From Lotus japonicus (lineage: Eukaryota > Streptophyta > Magnoliopsida > Fabales > Fabaceae): DNA of 64,000 bases. The position numbers and the translations under genes are program-made. Below, piece by piece: positions 47,529 to 60,899 of the stretch (the stretch's first letter is position 1; the number at the start of each line of letters is the position of its first letter). The notes below the pieces were generated by a model, which did not search any database, had not been told where the DNA came from, and saw only the letters and a program-made list of their open reading frames with translations. The stretch covers positions 16,982,223-17,046,222 of the forward strand of contig NC_080043.1 of assembly GCF_012489685.1 (NCBI RefSeq). Direction: 5' to 3'.

Positions 47529-48130
47529 CTAGATGCTGTTACAAGTCGCATTTAAACATATAGTAGGTTGTTGTGAGTGGCATGACATCAGAACCAGAAT
47601 AGTCAAATAGAAATCAAAATACCCAGTTAGATAATGACAATGAATTATAATCCAAGAAGATAACATGATGCAGATATATATGATATGAATTGAACAAACA
47701 ATAATAATAATTATCATTTAACCACCTCATAATGCCTGAATTGTTGTTTGACGTTCTTTATAACACCACCACATTCCAGGCACTTGTAAGTGTCTTGGAG
47801 AAGCTCAAGTTGAACCTCACTTGTCCTTGTTACCACTTCAGTCACCAATACAAGCCTACCAATTTCTGATGTAGCCAAATCCCTTAACCTGCATGTGTAA
47901 ATTCAATGGTCAACAAATTGATAGTCAGTTGAAACTCCAAAGCTTGGATTTCCTATTGAAATTAAATATATCAAAATTAATATAGTGAGAAAACAAATGG
48001 AATGGAAATGCAAATACCGCTTGAAACGTAGAATGTTGTAGAAAGCAACATAGATGTTCTTGTTAAAGTTATCTTCAGATATGAAAGTTGGCTTGAGCTC
48101 CATCATGAACAACTTGCAAGAATTTTTCAA
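47529..48130 (-). pseudogene. MCM6 fragment, copy 1 (part of three exons)
   Basis: 48,130-48,018 reads SCKLFMMELKPTFISEDN and AFYNILRFKR, then a donor. 47,888-47,726 continues in frame as [27 protein letters not shown] and [16 protein letters not shown]. About 47,565-47,529 reads PTICLNATCNS, then a stop, and its acceptor AG is lost. Known plant MCM6 has these blocks in this order (residues near 100-220, N-terminal domain with the start of the zinc finger). MCM6 is a subunit of the MCM2-7 replicative helicase; this piece has no ATPase part and cannot be functional. Introns are kept, so it came by DNA duplication, not retroposition. Confidence 0.88.
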
Positions 48131-48318
48131 ATGAGGTTGAAATCAAAAACAAAAAGGAACTTTATGGTTCAATAAGAACAAATAATTGTGCTTGTTCTCT
48201 ATACTGCCCAATAAGAGGCAGAAACAACATCTCTTCAAAAGGAAAAACTTGCATACTAATTCATGTTTAGAAATCCCTTTAGCGAGAAATCAGAATTTTC
48301 CAAATTCACATAAATAAA

Positions 48319-48347
48319 CACACACACACAGACACACACACACACAG
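48319..48347. repeat. (CA)n microsatellite
   Basis: About 14 CA units with one GA interruption. Confidence 0.9.
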
Positions 48348-49905
48348 ATACAGTGGCCCTATTCCTCAGAAAATTATTTTCCTTCTATCATAATTCATGA
48401 GTAAAAGTACCCACAATAACACCCCAATCCCCATAAAAGAAATAAAGGAAGAACTTTTTACTTGTTATCATTCACTACATTGCAAACTAAACCTATCAAA
48501 ATTCACTTTAACAAAAGCATACTATATTTTCCTTATATCATAATTCATGAGACAACACCTCCAAACCTTCCAAAAATCTCCCCACTCAAAAATCTCCCCA
48601 CTTTCTTACTTGTTTTCATCACCACATGGTATTTATAGATTTCCAGAAAATTAATCATCTTTCAACTCAAACTCTTGAACTTTAGCACTACAAACAACTA
48701 CAAAAAACCACATATCAAACCTAAAATCAACAAACAAGAAATTCAAGAAATTTAAAAAATGAAGAAGAAAATGAGCATAACTTGAACGAAACATCGACTA
48801 CAATTAATAGACCTGAGTCCTGAGATGCTATAGTATGATGCATAGGTAGGGATAGTAGAAGGAATTAGAATGAAGAGAGTAAAGGATTTAAATAAATAGT
48901 GGTGATGTAAGATAAGAGACAACCAATATTAATATTGAGTTTTGCATGTAACAGATATTTCATCACCACCGCCACTTGTCACTACACATTGACATTTTGC
49001 TTCTTCTTCTCGTCTTTGTTTGTTTTGTAAGAAAAAAATTCAAGGGAAAACTTATCTGCACAATCTAATTTCACAAATGAGATGAAAGATGTGATAGAAA
49101 AAGAAGAAAAAGAGAGATAAGAAGCGAAAATGAGTGAAAATCAGATGGATGAAAAAGAAAAGTTTGAATCAAAACTAATTTTTATTATAGAATTTACACA
49201 AGGATTTAAAACCCTAATGAAATCAATATAGATTGCATACCTCTTGAAGACACAATGATAATTCCATAATTGTTATAAACCTGTCTGTATTTATATGTTA
49301 GGCACAAGGTGCACTCCCAGATCAGGATCTTCCTCTCCTATGACTTCTTGATAAGAAAAATTCTGCAGCTAGAGTCCAAGAGAGGAGAGGACTGCGCAAC
49401 AAAGTACAAGAGAGGAGAGGAGGATTCTAACAATATATATTTATAATAGAGTAACCCTAGTTTTGATGGGCTATCTTACTTGGCCCTACACATAGTCCAT
49501 TAAACTTGCCAATTGGGCTTCAAACTCAAAAATAAATTAAACATTGTGATTCTCAAACCCATAGTTGATCCCAAAGTATCATGTCTTCTCTTCTTTTTAA
49601 TGTTTCCCCACACAAACTACGTTCCAGCACCGACAAAAAAAAAATTAATTTAAGATTTTTTGTAAGAATGGAGCTTTTAACAGAATTAAATATAATATAC
49701 TGTAAAAATTATTATAAATATTTTTATGTATTTATCATTAATGATTAATATTATTATACATTATTTTAGTATTTAATATTTGATTTTGATAATTAAAACT
49801 TTCAATCATATAATGTCATTAAATGAACTTTTAATATTTAAACTTAACTCATCATCAATTTTTACAATATTTATTTATCATTTTATCATCAACTATGTAC
49901 TACAA

Positions 49906-50520
49906 GAAACAATATCATCAATTAATTTAATAGATAATTTTTATATGAGAAATTTATATAGGACCATTTAGAGATATACTTGGTATCCTTTATATAAGGC
50001 TCTTTACTGGATTCTATAAATGTTTATTATCCTTTTCCCAAGTTTACTCCTTGTAATTGTTAAATTTTGTAATTCCAAAATTTTAATAACCACTAATAAT
50101 TAATGATTAATTAATTATAAGGAATTAAGAAAAAATTTAGAAGATTTTATAAAAAAATTATAACCAAAATATTAATTGACCTCATTACAAATTTTTTAGT
50201 AAGCATGATTATCTTCAGAGGACCTTATAATTAAGTGGTAAATATTACATATTAATTTTTATCGAAAGAAAAAGATATAATATGGAGAATCAAAGTCGAG
50301 AAGTAGGTCCTCATATAGACTTAACTTTAAAAACACCTAAGAAATCTAGATACCATATATATCAACTTATATGGAGAATCAGACGTTGGAAAGAGAGAAT
50401 TTATGAGCAAGCTGTTATTCTTACTATTGTTTCCGCTTTTATTTTCGTGTTTCATCTAGGCAGCAACTTAAAGAAAATAAAGAAAGGACTTATAATTTAA
50501 AAAAAAAAAATCAACGACAA
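49906..50520. other. AT-rich spacer between segmental copies
   Basis: No gene recognised. A 72-codon open frame at 50,282-50,500 has no family resemblance that I can name. Confidence 0.4.
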
Positions 50521-50880
50521 AGTACTCCACAAAAATCAAACAGTTCAAAGTTTAGCTTCATTTACTCTTTCTACTCTTCCTTAACTTAGAGAAAAATTAC
50601 CATTTAGAGCATTTCTTCCAAAGAGTTGGAGCTAAATCATGTAACCACATATCTAAATCTTCAACATTGAACTCCTTAGTTTCTTCGAAACTAGCGAGAG
50701 TTTCACCCATCATTCTAGCATAGCCCAGAAAACTTCATCTGCACTTTGATCCGAAGGCCTTTAAAGTAGCAGGAAGTTGTGCGGATATATTTTCGCGTGT
50801 CATTGAAATTAGCAGCAGAATCCTCACAGTTAATGTGAGACCTCTTTAAAAAGTTTTCAATCAATATCATTAAGTGTGTG
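50520..50880 (-). pseudogene. Unknown gene fragment, inverted partner of 51.1-51.3 kb
   Basis: The minus strand reads ARMMGETLASFEETKEFN, VEDLDMWLHDLAPTLWKKC and then a splice-donor-like CTAAATG/GTAATTTTTC. The upstream codons contain a stop. The 50,520-50,630 part also matches the spacer between palindromes in the 40.6-45.7 kb array. I do not recognise the family. Confidence 0.55.
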
Positions 50881-51084
50881 GATTCAAAGAACATAGAAAA
50901 ACATATTAGTCATACAACTGGGGAAAAAAAACCATTTACCATAAAAATATAACCTACATAGAACAAGTGAAATTTTTCAGATAGGGTTGAAAATATTCTT
51001 TGATTGTTGATTCCACTCATTTATAATATTTGATGGAAAAACCTTTTCGGGATATCTCATTTTTGCCATTAGGATTTTGTTTCT

Positions 51085-51337
51085 GCTTTCAATGACATGA
51101 GCCAACAATTTTCCCTTAAACTTCTGGCTACTCTACTCGCATCCAATGAAAATGAAGATAAACTTTTTTGGACTGAAGCAAGAAAGATTGGTGAAACTCG
51201 TGCTAGTTGAGAAGGAATTCAAAGGTTCAATGAAGAGGATTTGGATATGTGATTACAATATTAAGCTACAGGATACTCTGGTTTGGAAGAAATATTGTGA
51301 ATGGTGTTGTCGCTTGAAGTTGGAGAAGACTAACTAG
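51085..51337 (+). pseudogene. Unknown gene fragment, inverted partner of 50.6-50.8 kb
   Basis: The plus strand reads LLASNENEDKLFWTEARKIG, ETRAS, stop, then FNEEDLDM. This is the same protein segment as at 50.6-50.8 kb but on the opposite strand and with different stops. It is a dead copy of an unrecognised gene. Confidence 0.55.
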
Positions 51338-51556
51338 AATAAAATTAGCTAAATTTTTAATTTTCGTAATCAAAGGACTCATATTCTATGACTGCGTGAA
51401 TTAAGAAATTCCTAAAAGAATTTTTTTGTGGGTACAATCCTAAAAGATAAAATACTCAAATAAAAAAGGCAAAATATTAATAAAATTAAAGTGTTGAATA
51501 GCCTATATTTTTATCCAATGTTTTAATTAAAGCTGCTTGAAGTTGTTAAACATACC

Positions 51557-51920
51557 TAATGACCAGTGATTCCTTAATTAAGTTGATCGCTTCTTATTCT
51601 TCAATCCTGAGGAGTGAGAAATGTCCTTTTTGGAGGAGATCTCCAAATATTTTACGGGCATTGAAAGCTCATCATAACTGAAGCACTTGGGGCATAGCCA
51701 TTCTTTTACGGGAATAGACTTCATGTAAAACAAAAAAAATTAAGAATACCTTAAGATCAAGTAAAGAAGAATAAGATAATGCCCTAAATTTAAGACAAAA
51801 TGAAAGCAATCGTACTTTAAGACCGAGGAACTCTAGGTGATAAGTTCGAGGGAGTTTTCCATTTTATACCTTCAAATGAATCCATCTTCCAATACTTTTT
51901 AAATGATACCAACGCTTTGA
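51557..51920 (-). pseudogene. PHD-gene remnant, copy 2
   Basis: It has the same organisation and the same internal deletion as copy 1: the last exon, with KNKKRST then TAA at the position homologous to the intact gene's stop, then the tail of the PHD exon fused to the start of the first coding exon (ATGAATCCATCTTCCAATAC). Confidence 0.8.
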
Positions 51921-53268
51921 CTGACAAAGGCACTACATTGACACAAGGAAAGAAATTGAATCACAAAACTGAACAACAAGCTATGGAGCTAATAACCAGT
52001 TTCAAAACTTCTAATAAATCAAAAGACAGAAATTTGAATTCTGGTAGATAGAACATTTTTTACATAAAATGAATTGAAGTCTGTTTCGCTACCCTCTTAG
52101 ATAAGTTAAAAAACTAAAATTCTTAAGTAAAGATACATAATCAAATAAATCAAATAAACCATACTAAAATTAATTTCATATAAATAGTAAACTCTTTAAA
52201 TATATGATCTATGTTGCAACAAACGACATGAGGAACAAGAAAAATCATTGCAACAATCTATGCCAGTATTAGATATGATTTTTAATTTGAAAATTTCATG
52301 TCTTCGAAGCATAATAAGGTCTACACATTTTCTAAGGAATTAGCTGTTGCAACTTGTGATGCATGTGTATTCCGTTTACCTTTATCTCATGTGCTTGTGA
52401 TCTATAAATTTATCAAAATGTCACACTCTCTAACAATTTTTTTCAAACCATATAGTGGTGCATGTTTTCAAGCACCAGGAAAGGAGACATGACTTAGACA
52501 TTTTCTTCTCATTTTGTATGAGATTAAAGCAGAGCCTAATAAGTCAATAAGCTCCATTGTAACTTGCTAAAGGAATCAACACTGCAAATGGGAAGTATTT
52601 ATAAATGTTTCTATATGAATCATCAAATTTAACATGCTAATTTTTTGTCTAGATCACATTCCACTTTAAGAAGACTAAAATGTTGTCTTGTACATGAGAA
52701 TAACTATAAGAAAATGTTCCTCGTGCTAAAATATAAAGTCCATATTATTAGAAAGCCATTTGGAATATTTCTCAGAATGATATATGAAAACAACTTGAAC
52801 CTACTTAACAGGATGTCTTTCATGTTGTTCAACATCTATTAAAACAAAGAAAGGATATCATATACTTTACTCAAAAGTAAACCAATTTTAATGGAAACTA
52901 TCATATCAAAAGCCTTGTTAGAATAAACATGGAAATCATGTCTAATGTGAAGTCTTATTACTATAATTCTTAACTTGAGTTTCACAAAATCAGTTCGCAT
53001 TTATTTCAACACAAGATAAAGAGAAAATAGTTAATCCACTTTCTATGATCCTGATGGTTTTTTTTTTTGCAAAGGAAACAAACAAAAAAAATAAAGATAA
53101 ATGCATAGCTGAGGTTCAAAGATCCTGATACATTTTACCATAATACACTATGCAGTTGATAGTATGTGAAGAAATCTCAATTTCAAAGATATATAAAAAC
53201 ATAAAAATTAAACCAAGTGAAATTTTCAAAAAACTGTGAGCTCACCCTAGAGATAGTCTTGGCTCCCT

Positions 53269-53852
53269 AGATGCTGTTCCAAGTCGCATTTACACATATA
53301 GTTGGCTGCAATGAGTGGTATGACATCAGAACCAGAATAGTCAAATAGAAGTCAAAATTCCCAGATAGATAATGGCAGTGAGTTATAATCTAAGCAGATA
53401 ACATGATACAGATAAATAGGATAAGAATTGAACAAACCACAATAATAGCTATCATTTAATCACCTCCAAATGCTTGAATTGTTGTTCAACATTCTTTATA
53501 ACACCACCACATTCCACGCACTTGAAAAAGTTCCTTGGAGAAGCTCAGGTCGAACCTCACTTGTCCTTGTTATCACTCCAGTCACCAATACAAGCCTTCC
53601 AATTTCTGATGTAGCCAATTCCTTTAACCTTCATGTGTAAATACAATGATTAACATACTGATAGTTAGTTGAAACTCCTAAGCCTGCATTTCCTATTGAA
53701 ATTAAATATATCCAAATTAATAAGGTGATGAAACAAATGAAATGAAAATAAAGATACCGCTTGTCAGGTAGAAGGTTGTAGAAAGCAAAATTGATGTCAT
53801 ATATTAAAGTTGCCTTCAGCTCCAACACGAACCTCAAGCAAGCATTCTTCAA
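53269..53852 (-). pseudogene. MCM6 fragment, copy 2
   Basis: It reads NACLRFVLELKATLI and AFYNLLPDKR (a short in-frame loss relative to copy 1). It then reads [20 protein letters not shown] and [12 protein letters not shown], where two extra T bases shift the frame before the cysteine pair. These residues are closer to functional MCM6 than copy 1 (for example RPELLQGTF). The two copies decayed separately. Confidence 0.85.
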
Positions 53853-55166
53853 ATAAGGTTCAAACCAAACACAAAAAGGAAATTTAGGGTTTCAAAAAGA
53901 AAAAATAATTGTGTTTTTTCTCTATTATGAAAAAACAACATCTCTCCAAAAGGGTAAACTTGCATATCAAATCCTATTTATAAACCTCATTAGCAAGAAA
54001 CCATAATTTTCCAAATTCTCATAAACACACACTATAATGACCCTATTCCTTAAAAAAATATTTTCCTCCTATCATAATTCATGAGTAAAAGGCACCCACA
54101 ATAACACCCCAACCCCAATCCCCATAAAAGAAAGAAAGGAAATAACTTTCTTACTTGTTACCATTCATTGCTTTGCATACTAAACCCATCAAAATCCACT
54201 TTACCAAATTGCATACAAATTTTCCTTCTATCATAGTTCATGAGCAAAAGACACTCACAACAATATCTCCAAGCCTCCCAAAAAAATCCCCACCCAAACC
54301 TCAGAAAAGAAAGAAAGAAAGACATAAACTTTCTTGCTATCATTCACCACATTTTGGTATATACATCTTTCAAGAAAATTAATCATCTTTCAACTCAAAT
54401 TCTTGAAATTCAACAATACTAAGAACTACAAAAGGCCACATATCAAAATTGAAATCAACAAACAAATAATGAGGAAATTTTAAAACATAAGAAGAAAATC
54501 AGCACAACTTGAATGAAACATCGACGACAATGAACATACCTGAGTCCTGAGATGCTATAGTATGACGCATGCGTAGGGATAGTGGAAGGAATTAGAATGA
54601 AGAATAGGTGAAATTAGAATGAGAAAGTAAGAGATTGAAATAAATAGTGGTGATGTAAGATAAGAGACAACCAACATTAACATTAGGTTTTGCATGTACC
54701 GAATTTTCCATTGCCACCGCCAGTTATCACTGCACATTGACATTTTGCTTCTTCTTCTTGCCTTATTTGTTTTGTTAGAAAAAAAAATCAAGGAAAAACT
54801 TATCTTCACAATCCGATCTCACAAATGAAATGAAAGATGTGATATTTTATGTGATTAAAAAAAAAGAGAAAGGTAAGAAGAGAAAATGAGTGAAAATTGA
54901 GATGAATGTAAAAGAAATGTGTGAATGAATCAAAACTCATTTTTTTAATAGAATTTACACTAGGATTTAAAACACCAATGAAATCAATATAGATTTCATG
55001 CAATCAATATAGATTTCATACCTCTTGAAGACGCAATGATAATTACCATAGCCTTATAAATCTATTTGTAATTAGAAGTTATGCACAAGGTGCACTCCCA
55101 GATCAGAATTTTCCTTTCCTCTAACTTCTTGATAGGAAAACTGTGCAGCCAGAGTACAAAAGAGGA

Positions 55167-55510
55167 GAGGAGTGTGCAGCAAAATACAAGAGAGGATAGG
55201 GAGATTCTAGCCATATATATATTTATAATAGAGTAACCCTAGTTTTGATGGGCCCTATATAACTTGACCATACACATAGTCCATTAAATTTACCAATTGG
55301 GCTTCTGCCCCAAAAAATAAATACTAATCATTGTCATAGAGGAGTGTGCAGCAAAATACAAGAGTGGATAGGGAGATTCTAGCCATATATATTTATAATA
55401 GAGTAACCCTAGTTTTGATGGGCCCTATATAACTTGACCCTACACATAGTCCATTAAATTTACCAATTGGGCTTCTGCCCCAAAAAATAAATACTAATCA
55501 TTGTCATTCT
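55167..55510. repeat. Tandem duplication, two 172-bp units
   Basis: GAGGAGTGTGCAGCAAAATA starts both units (55,167 and 55,339), with few differences. Confidence 0.93.
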
Positions 55511-55522
55511 CAAACCTATGGT

Positions 55523-56261
55523 TGATCCAATAAATATTACATGGATTTTTGGGGAAAGTTTGAAGTTATTTATTCAACTCATTTTATGAACCAAGATCCA
55601 CCGATCAATAGAAGCTCACACACACAAAATTCTAACATGTTTTATGTCCTCTCCTCTTTTTAATGTTTCCCTACACAAACTACGTTCCAATATCGACTTA
55701 CTTTTTAATTGAACTTTTTTATAGGAACAAAGCTTTTAACAACCGTAAATATAATTTACTCTAAGAATTAATAACAATATTAAATATTTTTATTAATTTA
55801 CCAATATATTTATCATTAATGATTAACTTTTTAAAGAAAAAGAATATATATATATATATATATATAGATAGTTGGAAAGAGACAAGTGCTCAGAGAAAAC
55901 AAAGGGACATGATGATCCAATAAATATTACATGGAATTTTGGGGAAAGTTTGAAGTTATTTATTCAACTCATTTTATGAATCAAGATCCACCGATCAATA
56001 GAAGCTCACACACACAAAATTCTAACATGTTTTATGTCCTCTCCTCTTTTTAATGTTTCCCTACACAAACTACGTTCCAATATCGACTAACTTTTTAATT
56101 GAATTTTTTTATAGGAACAAAGCTTTAATTTTAACAACCGTAAATATAATTTACTCTAAGAATTAATAACAATATTAAATATTTTTATTAATTTACCATT
56201 ATATTTATCATTAATGATTAATTTATTAAAGAAAAAGAATATATATATATATAGATAGATA
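55523..56261. repeat. Tandem duplication, ~391-bp units; second unit split by a LINE
   Basis: GATCCAATAAATATTACATG starts both units (55,523 and 55,914). The first unit runs through (TA)n, AGATAGTTGGAAAGAGACAA to 55,913. The second is interrupted at 56,261, and its end reappears at about 57,860-57,905 after the LINE. Confidence 0.92.
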
Positions 56262-57760
56262 TATCAGTAAAAAAAAGCTATGCTTCGTTCCTCTGTTTCT
56301 CCTGCGGCTAGGGTTCCTCTTCCCAACCCTGGCTTGCGGCGGCGCACGATTTCAGCCTCTGCCAGTGATGCCCTTGTTCCTGTGGGAGATGCGGACGAAG
56401 ATGGAGACACGTCTCACAAGTTCGACGTCGCAGATCGAGAAAGAGGAAAAGAGGGGTTCTCTTGTTCGACGACTACCCTGTTCGTCGATGGGATCTCTGA
56501 TTTCGTGGACTACTTCTAGATTCGGTCTCTCTTTGGTCACATCGGAAGCTTGGTAAACGTCTTTGTTCAGAAGCAGAGGAGGCTTGGGAGGGCCTGCCGT
56601 TTCGGCTTCGTGAGGTATTCATCGGTAGAACTAGCTTCTTCAGCGATAAATTTGCTCAACGGAGTTCTTGTGGGGGGTTCAATCCTTTCGGTGGCGTTGG
56701 CAAAATTTCCAAAATCGGGGAGTGCCAGGTCGTTTGCTGCCGAGGTCTTTCCTACGCCTTTGCCGGTGAAGGTTGGCCGTGCTGTTGCTCCTTCAGTTGA
56801 CGAACTCAGGATGATCTCAGAACTCTCTAGGGACTCTCCTTGCTCTGGCTGGTCGGCGATGCTTCTTTTCCCGGAGACAATTGTCTCAGGGTTCTTGGGA
56901 GGTTCAGCCTCTGGTGAGGAGGAGCGTATTTCTTGCGAGGCCCTTTTTCCTGAATTGGGAATAGGTGATCTTGTCTCTGCTGGCGAAGTAATCTTGGACG
57001 ATTTTTGCTCTCTCCCTTCTCCAGTTTGTGTTGGTGCAGGTGTGGTTCCAGCGGGTTGTGAGGTGGGTTCTGTGTCGGAGCGGCGGAGGAGGGGTCGACC
57101 AAGGAAAGGCGTGGCAGCAGGAAATCAGAAGGTCAAAGGGGTTTTGGTTGATGAGGTCGTCGTGCAACCGGTGGTAGAGGAGTCTTCTCTGATTCTTCCA
57201 GAAGCTTGTGGCTATGCTCGTGCTCTGACAAGAGCTCGTAGGGACTTTCTAATTGCTAAACAAGTTGGAGTCGTCCCTATCGGTTCTGAGGAGGAAGCCA
57301 TTCAGAGCTTCGCTGACCACCTCATTGCTACTCATCCTCGTCTCTACAGAGATCCCTAGTGTTGGCGCTGGTTTGCTGGGTTGGTATGGGTGCTTATGGG
57401 GTCTTGTTTTTGGCTTTCTGGTGAGGGTGTGCTGCGCCCCCTTTTGGTTTTTCTCCCTTGCAGGATTGGAATTTTGGCTGGTTTTTTCTCAGTCCTGGCG
57501 GGTTTTTTGGGTGTTTTGCTAGTGGTTAGTGTTGGTTGTTTGGGTTTTTGGTTTTTTGTCGGGTGGGCTTTTGGGTGCTTTTGCGGTTTTTCTCCTAGGC
57601 ATTGGGGGCTTTTTCTTCTCCGGTTCTTGGGGTTCCTTTGTTTTTCCTTTCTTTGCTCCTTTCTGGCTTTGCGAGCTCTTGTTCCCTTTGAGGAGGATTG
57701 TTAATCTTGTCAATTTCCTCATCTATCTATGAATATATATATTTTGCTTTCTAAAAAAAA
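56262..57760 (+). mobile_element. LINE insertion carrying only ORF1
   Basis: It is flanked by a target duplication TATAGATAGATA (56,250-56,261 and 57,761-57,772) and ends in an A-run at 57,753-57,760. It has ORF1 and a T/G-rich 3' UTR but no RT ORF. It must have been moved by another LINE's proteins or lost ORF2 before insertion. Confidence 0.85.
56280..57359 (+). pseudogene. LINE ORF1 with RRM domain, one nonsense codon
   Basis: One reading register, 360 codons, interrupted by a TAG at 56,517-56,519. An RRM spans the stop: RNP2-like TTLFVDGISDFVD before it, RNP1-like RACRFGFVRYSSVELASSAI after it. The later part is acidic, with an AT-hook-like RRRRGRPRKG near 57,085. RRM-type ORF1 proteins are typical of plant L1 LINEs and bind the element's RNA. 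The usual C-terminal zinc knuckle is not seen. Confidence 0.82.
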
Positions 57761-57761
57761 T

Positions 57762-57861
<100 letters not shown>

Positions 57862-58469
57862 TTGGAAAGAGACAAGTGCTCACAGAAAACAAAGGGGACA
57901 TGATGATTAGAGCAACAAAAAGTTATTAAATGATAATGATATTAATCATTAACATTAATGATTAATATTATTATAAATTATTTTAGTTTTTAATATTTGA
58001 TTTTGATAATTAAAACTTTCAATCATATAGAATGTCATTAAATGAACTTCTAATATTTAAATTTGACTCGCCATCATTTTTTTCAATATTTATTTATTAA
58101 TTTATCATCAACTATGTGCTACAAGCAATATTTAGAAAACCGGACCGGTTATTAAACAGGTGTAGGTACTGGTTCTAGGTTTGATGATCCAACCGTAATC
58201 TAACCAGGGTCAAACCGGTAATAATTAAATATGTTAAAAAATACTTTATATAAAATGTTCGCATACAATTATGATAGATTAAAGATTGTATACTTGTAAA
58301 TTTATTTTTCTTTTATATAATAATGAAAAGAATATACAAAAAATATAAATGTTAGATAAATATAAACAAATATATGTTAAGTAATACGAATATAAAAAAT
58401 GGTTAATTAAGTTAAATATATGTCTGGAATGATTTGCTTCTTCAATCACTTTGTACTTATAATAAATAG

Positions 58470-59060
58470 GCTTTATTCCACTTTGGATCCCTGATGTTTC
58501 ACAAATATGCGGTCTGCATCCCTCATGTCGAAAATGTGCGGTCAAGCTCCCTCATGTTTCTAAAACGATCGATTGAAGCCCTTCCATCCATCTCCGTTAG
58601 TTGACTAACGAAAATGCTGATGTAGCACTTTTTTAATCAATAAAAATATTTATTTTTTAAAACAAAATAAATAAATAAATAAATACTAAATCCAGTACCT
58701 ACACTTGTTAAGCAACCTATTATAACATGTAAAATTAGGACTTGTGCAAATCCTTGTGTACAGTAAATGGGTCAGTAAAATAAACTAGGATTTTATTTTT
58801 TATAATTTTAAACAATTTCTTTTTTTAATTAATTATTTTTTTAATTTAAAAGAAAAACAAATTCCACGTCAGCTCATTAAACTGACGTGGCTATGCCACA
58901 TGGGCCACCGGAGCTCCAGCGTTGACCTAGAGCTCCGGAGGGATGAAACCAAATATTTTGACAAAGGTTAAGGACTAAAGCCCACCTTTACTTCGACGAG
59001 GGACAAAAATCAAACATATGGTAAAGGTTAGGGACCAAAAACTTATTTAAGTTATATTTA
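58470..59060. mobile_element. Possible non-autonomous DNA transposon
   Basis: The left side has ACTTTGGATCCCTGATG and the right side GGTTAGGGACCAAAAAC, roughly inverted. Internally CCACGTCAG and CTGACGTGG pair, as do GGAGCTCC and its repeats. There is no target duplication and no ORF. Confidence 0.4.
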
Positions 59061-59537
59061 AGCCAAAATTGAAACATATATGCAAGACTAATACTTCTGC
59101 TAAAACGGATTAAACCGAATGAAAACTCATCAAATCAAGTTTAGCATAACTTATTTAAAATCATCATTTGTATTACACCCTCAAAGCCTGTACGCAATAG
59201 TTTCTGTATATCTCCAAGTTTTATATAACTCTACCAACAGAATTTTAGAATCTTAAACTTACATTAATTGAAAATTTAAGATTAAGATCTTAAACACTGA
59301 AATAATCCTTAATACACAAATTAAACATTCCAGTCCATGCATGCACAAGAATGACTGCTAATTCTCCATTTCGACCTGTTAATGGCATAATAAACACACT
59401 AATCAGGAACTCCTTGCATGATTTGCATTAGACATACATACATGTATATATAAATGTATGTGTCTAAATGTATGTATGTACATATGAGTGTAAGTGTGTC
59501 TGTGCATATGTGTATGTACCTGATTACCAGCGATTGC

Positions 59538-60457
<920 letters not shown>

Positions 60458-60899
60458 CCTACAATGATTTTCAAATGATTCCAAAGCTTTGAGGCATAAA
60501 GGGACTACCTAGCTAATGCATTGACACAAGGAAATAAATTTAATCATAAAACTGAACAGCCAACTATGGAACTAATATCAAGACTTCTAATCAATCAAAA
60601 CACACAATTTAGTACATAGATTAAATTCTAATGTTATGCTTATTTGGAAATAGAGAAAAATCTATCAAGAATCACTAATGATTAGGAGTCTGCTTCGCCA
60701 CCCTCTTGGATAAGTTAAACAAATAAATTATGAAGTAAACATACATAGACACAAAACTCAATACAAGAACTGTTTTTAAAAATTGTTTTAAAAATAAAAA
60801 ATGAGAACTGTTTTCAAAAACAGTTTTTATAAACAACTTTGTATCAAACAGGTTTTTAAAAACTGAAAACTGTTTTAAAACCTGCAAACAAACAGGTTA

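Larger units (their letters stand above)
45826..49905 (-). repeat. Segmental copy 1 of the PHD/MCM6 block
   Basis: The copy starts at TATATTTTTATCGAATG, matching 51,491 onward in copy 2, and ends near TCATCAACTATGTACTACAA, matching about 58,100 in copy 2. In transcript order (right to left) it contains a promoter/first-exon-like part (about 48,950-48,790), MCM6 fragments and PHD-gene remnants. The parts between (46.4-47.5 kb and 48.9-49.9 kb) are AT-rich with no coding signal. Confidence 0.88.

Noticed and set aside
57381..57704. 107-codon frame after LINE ORF1
   Set aside because: Low-complexity Phe/Leu/Gly reading of a T/G-rich LINE 3' UTR.
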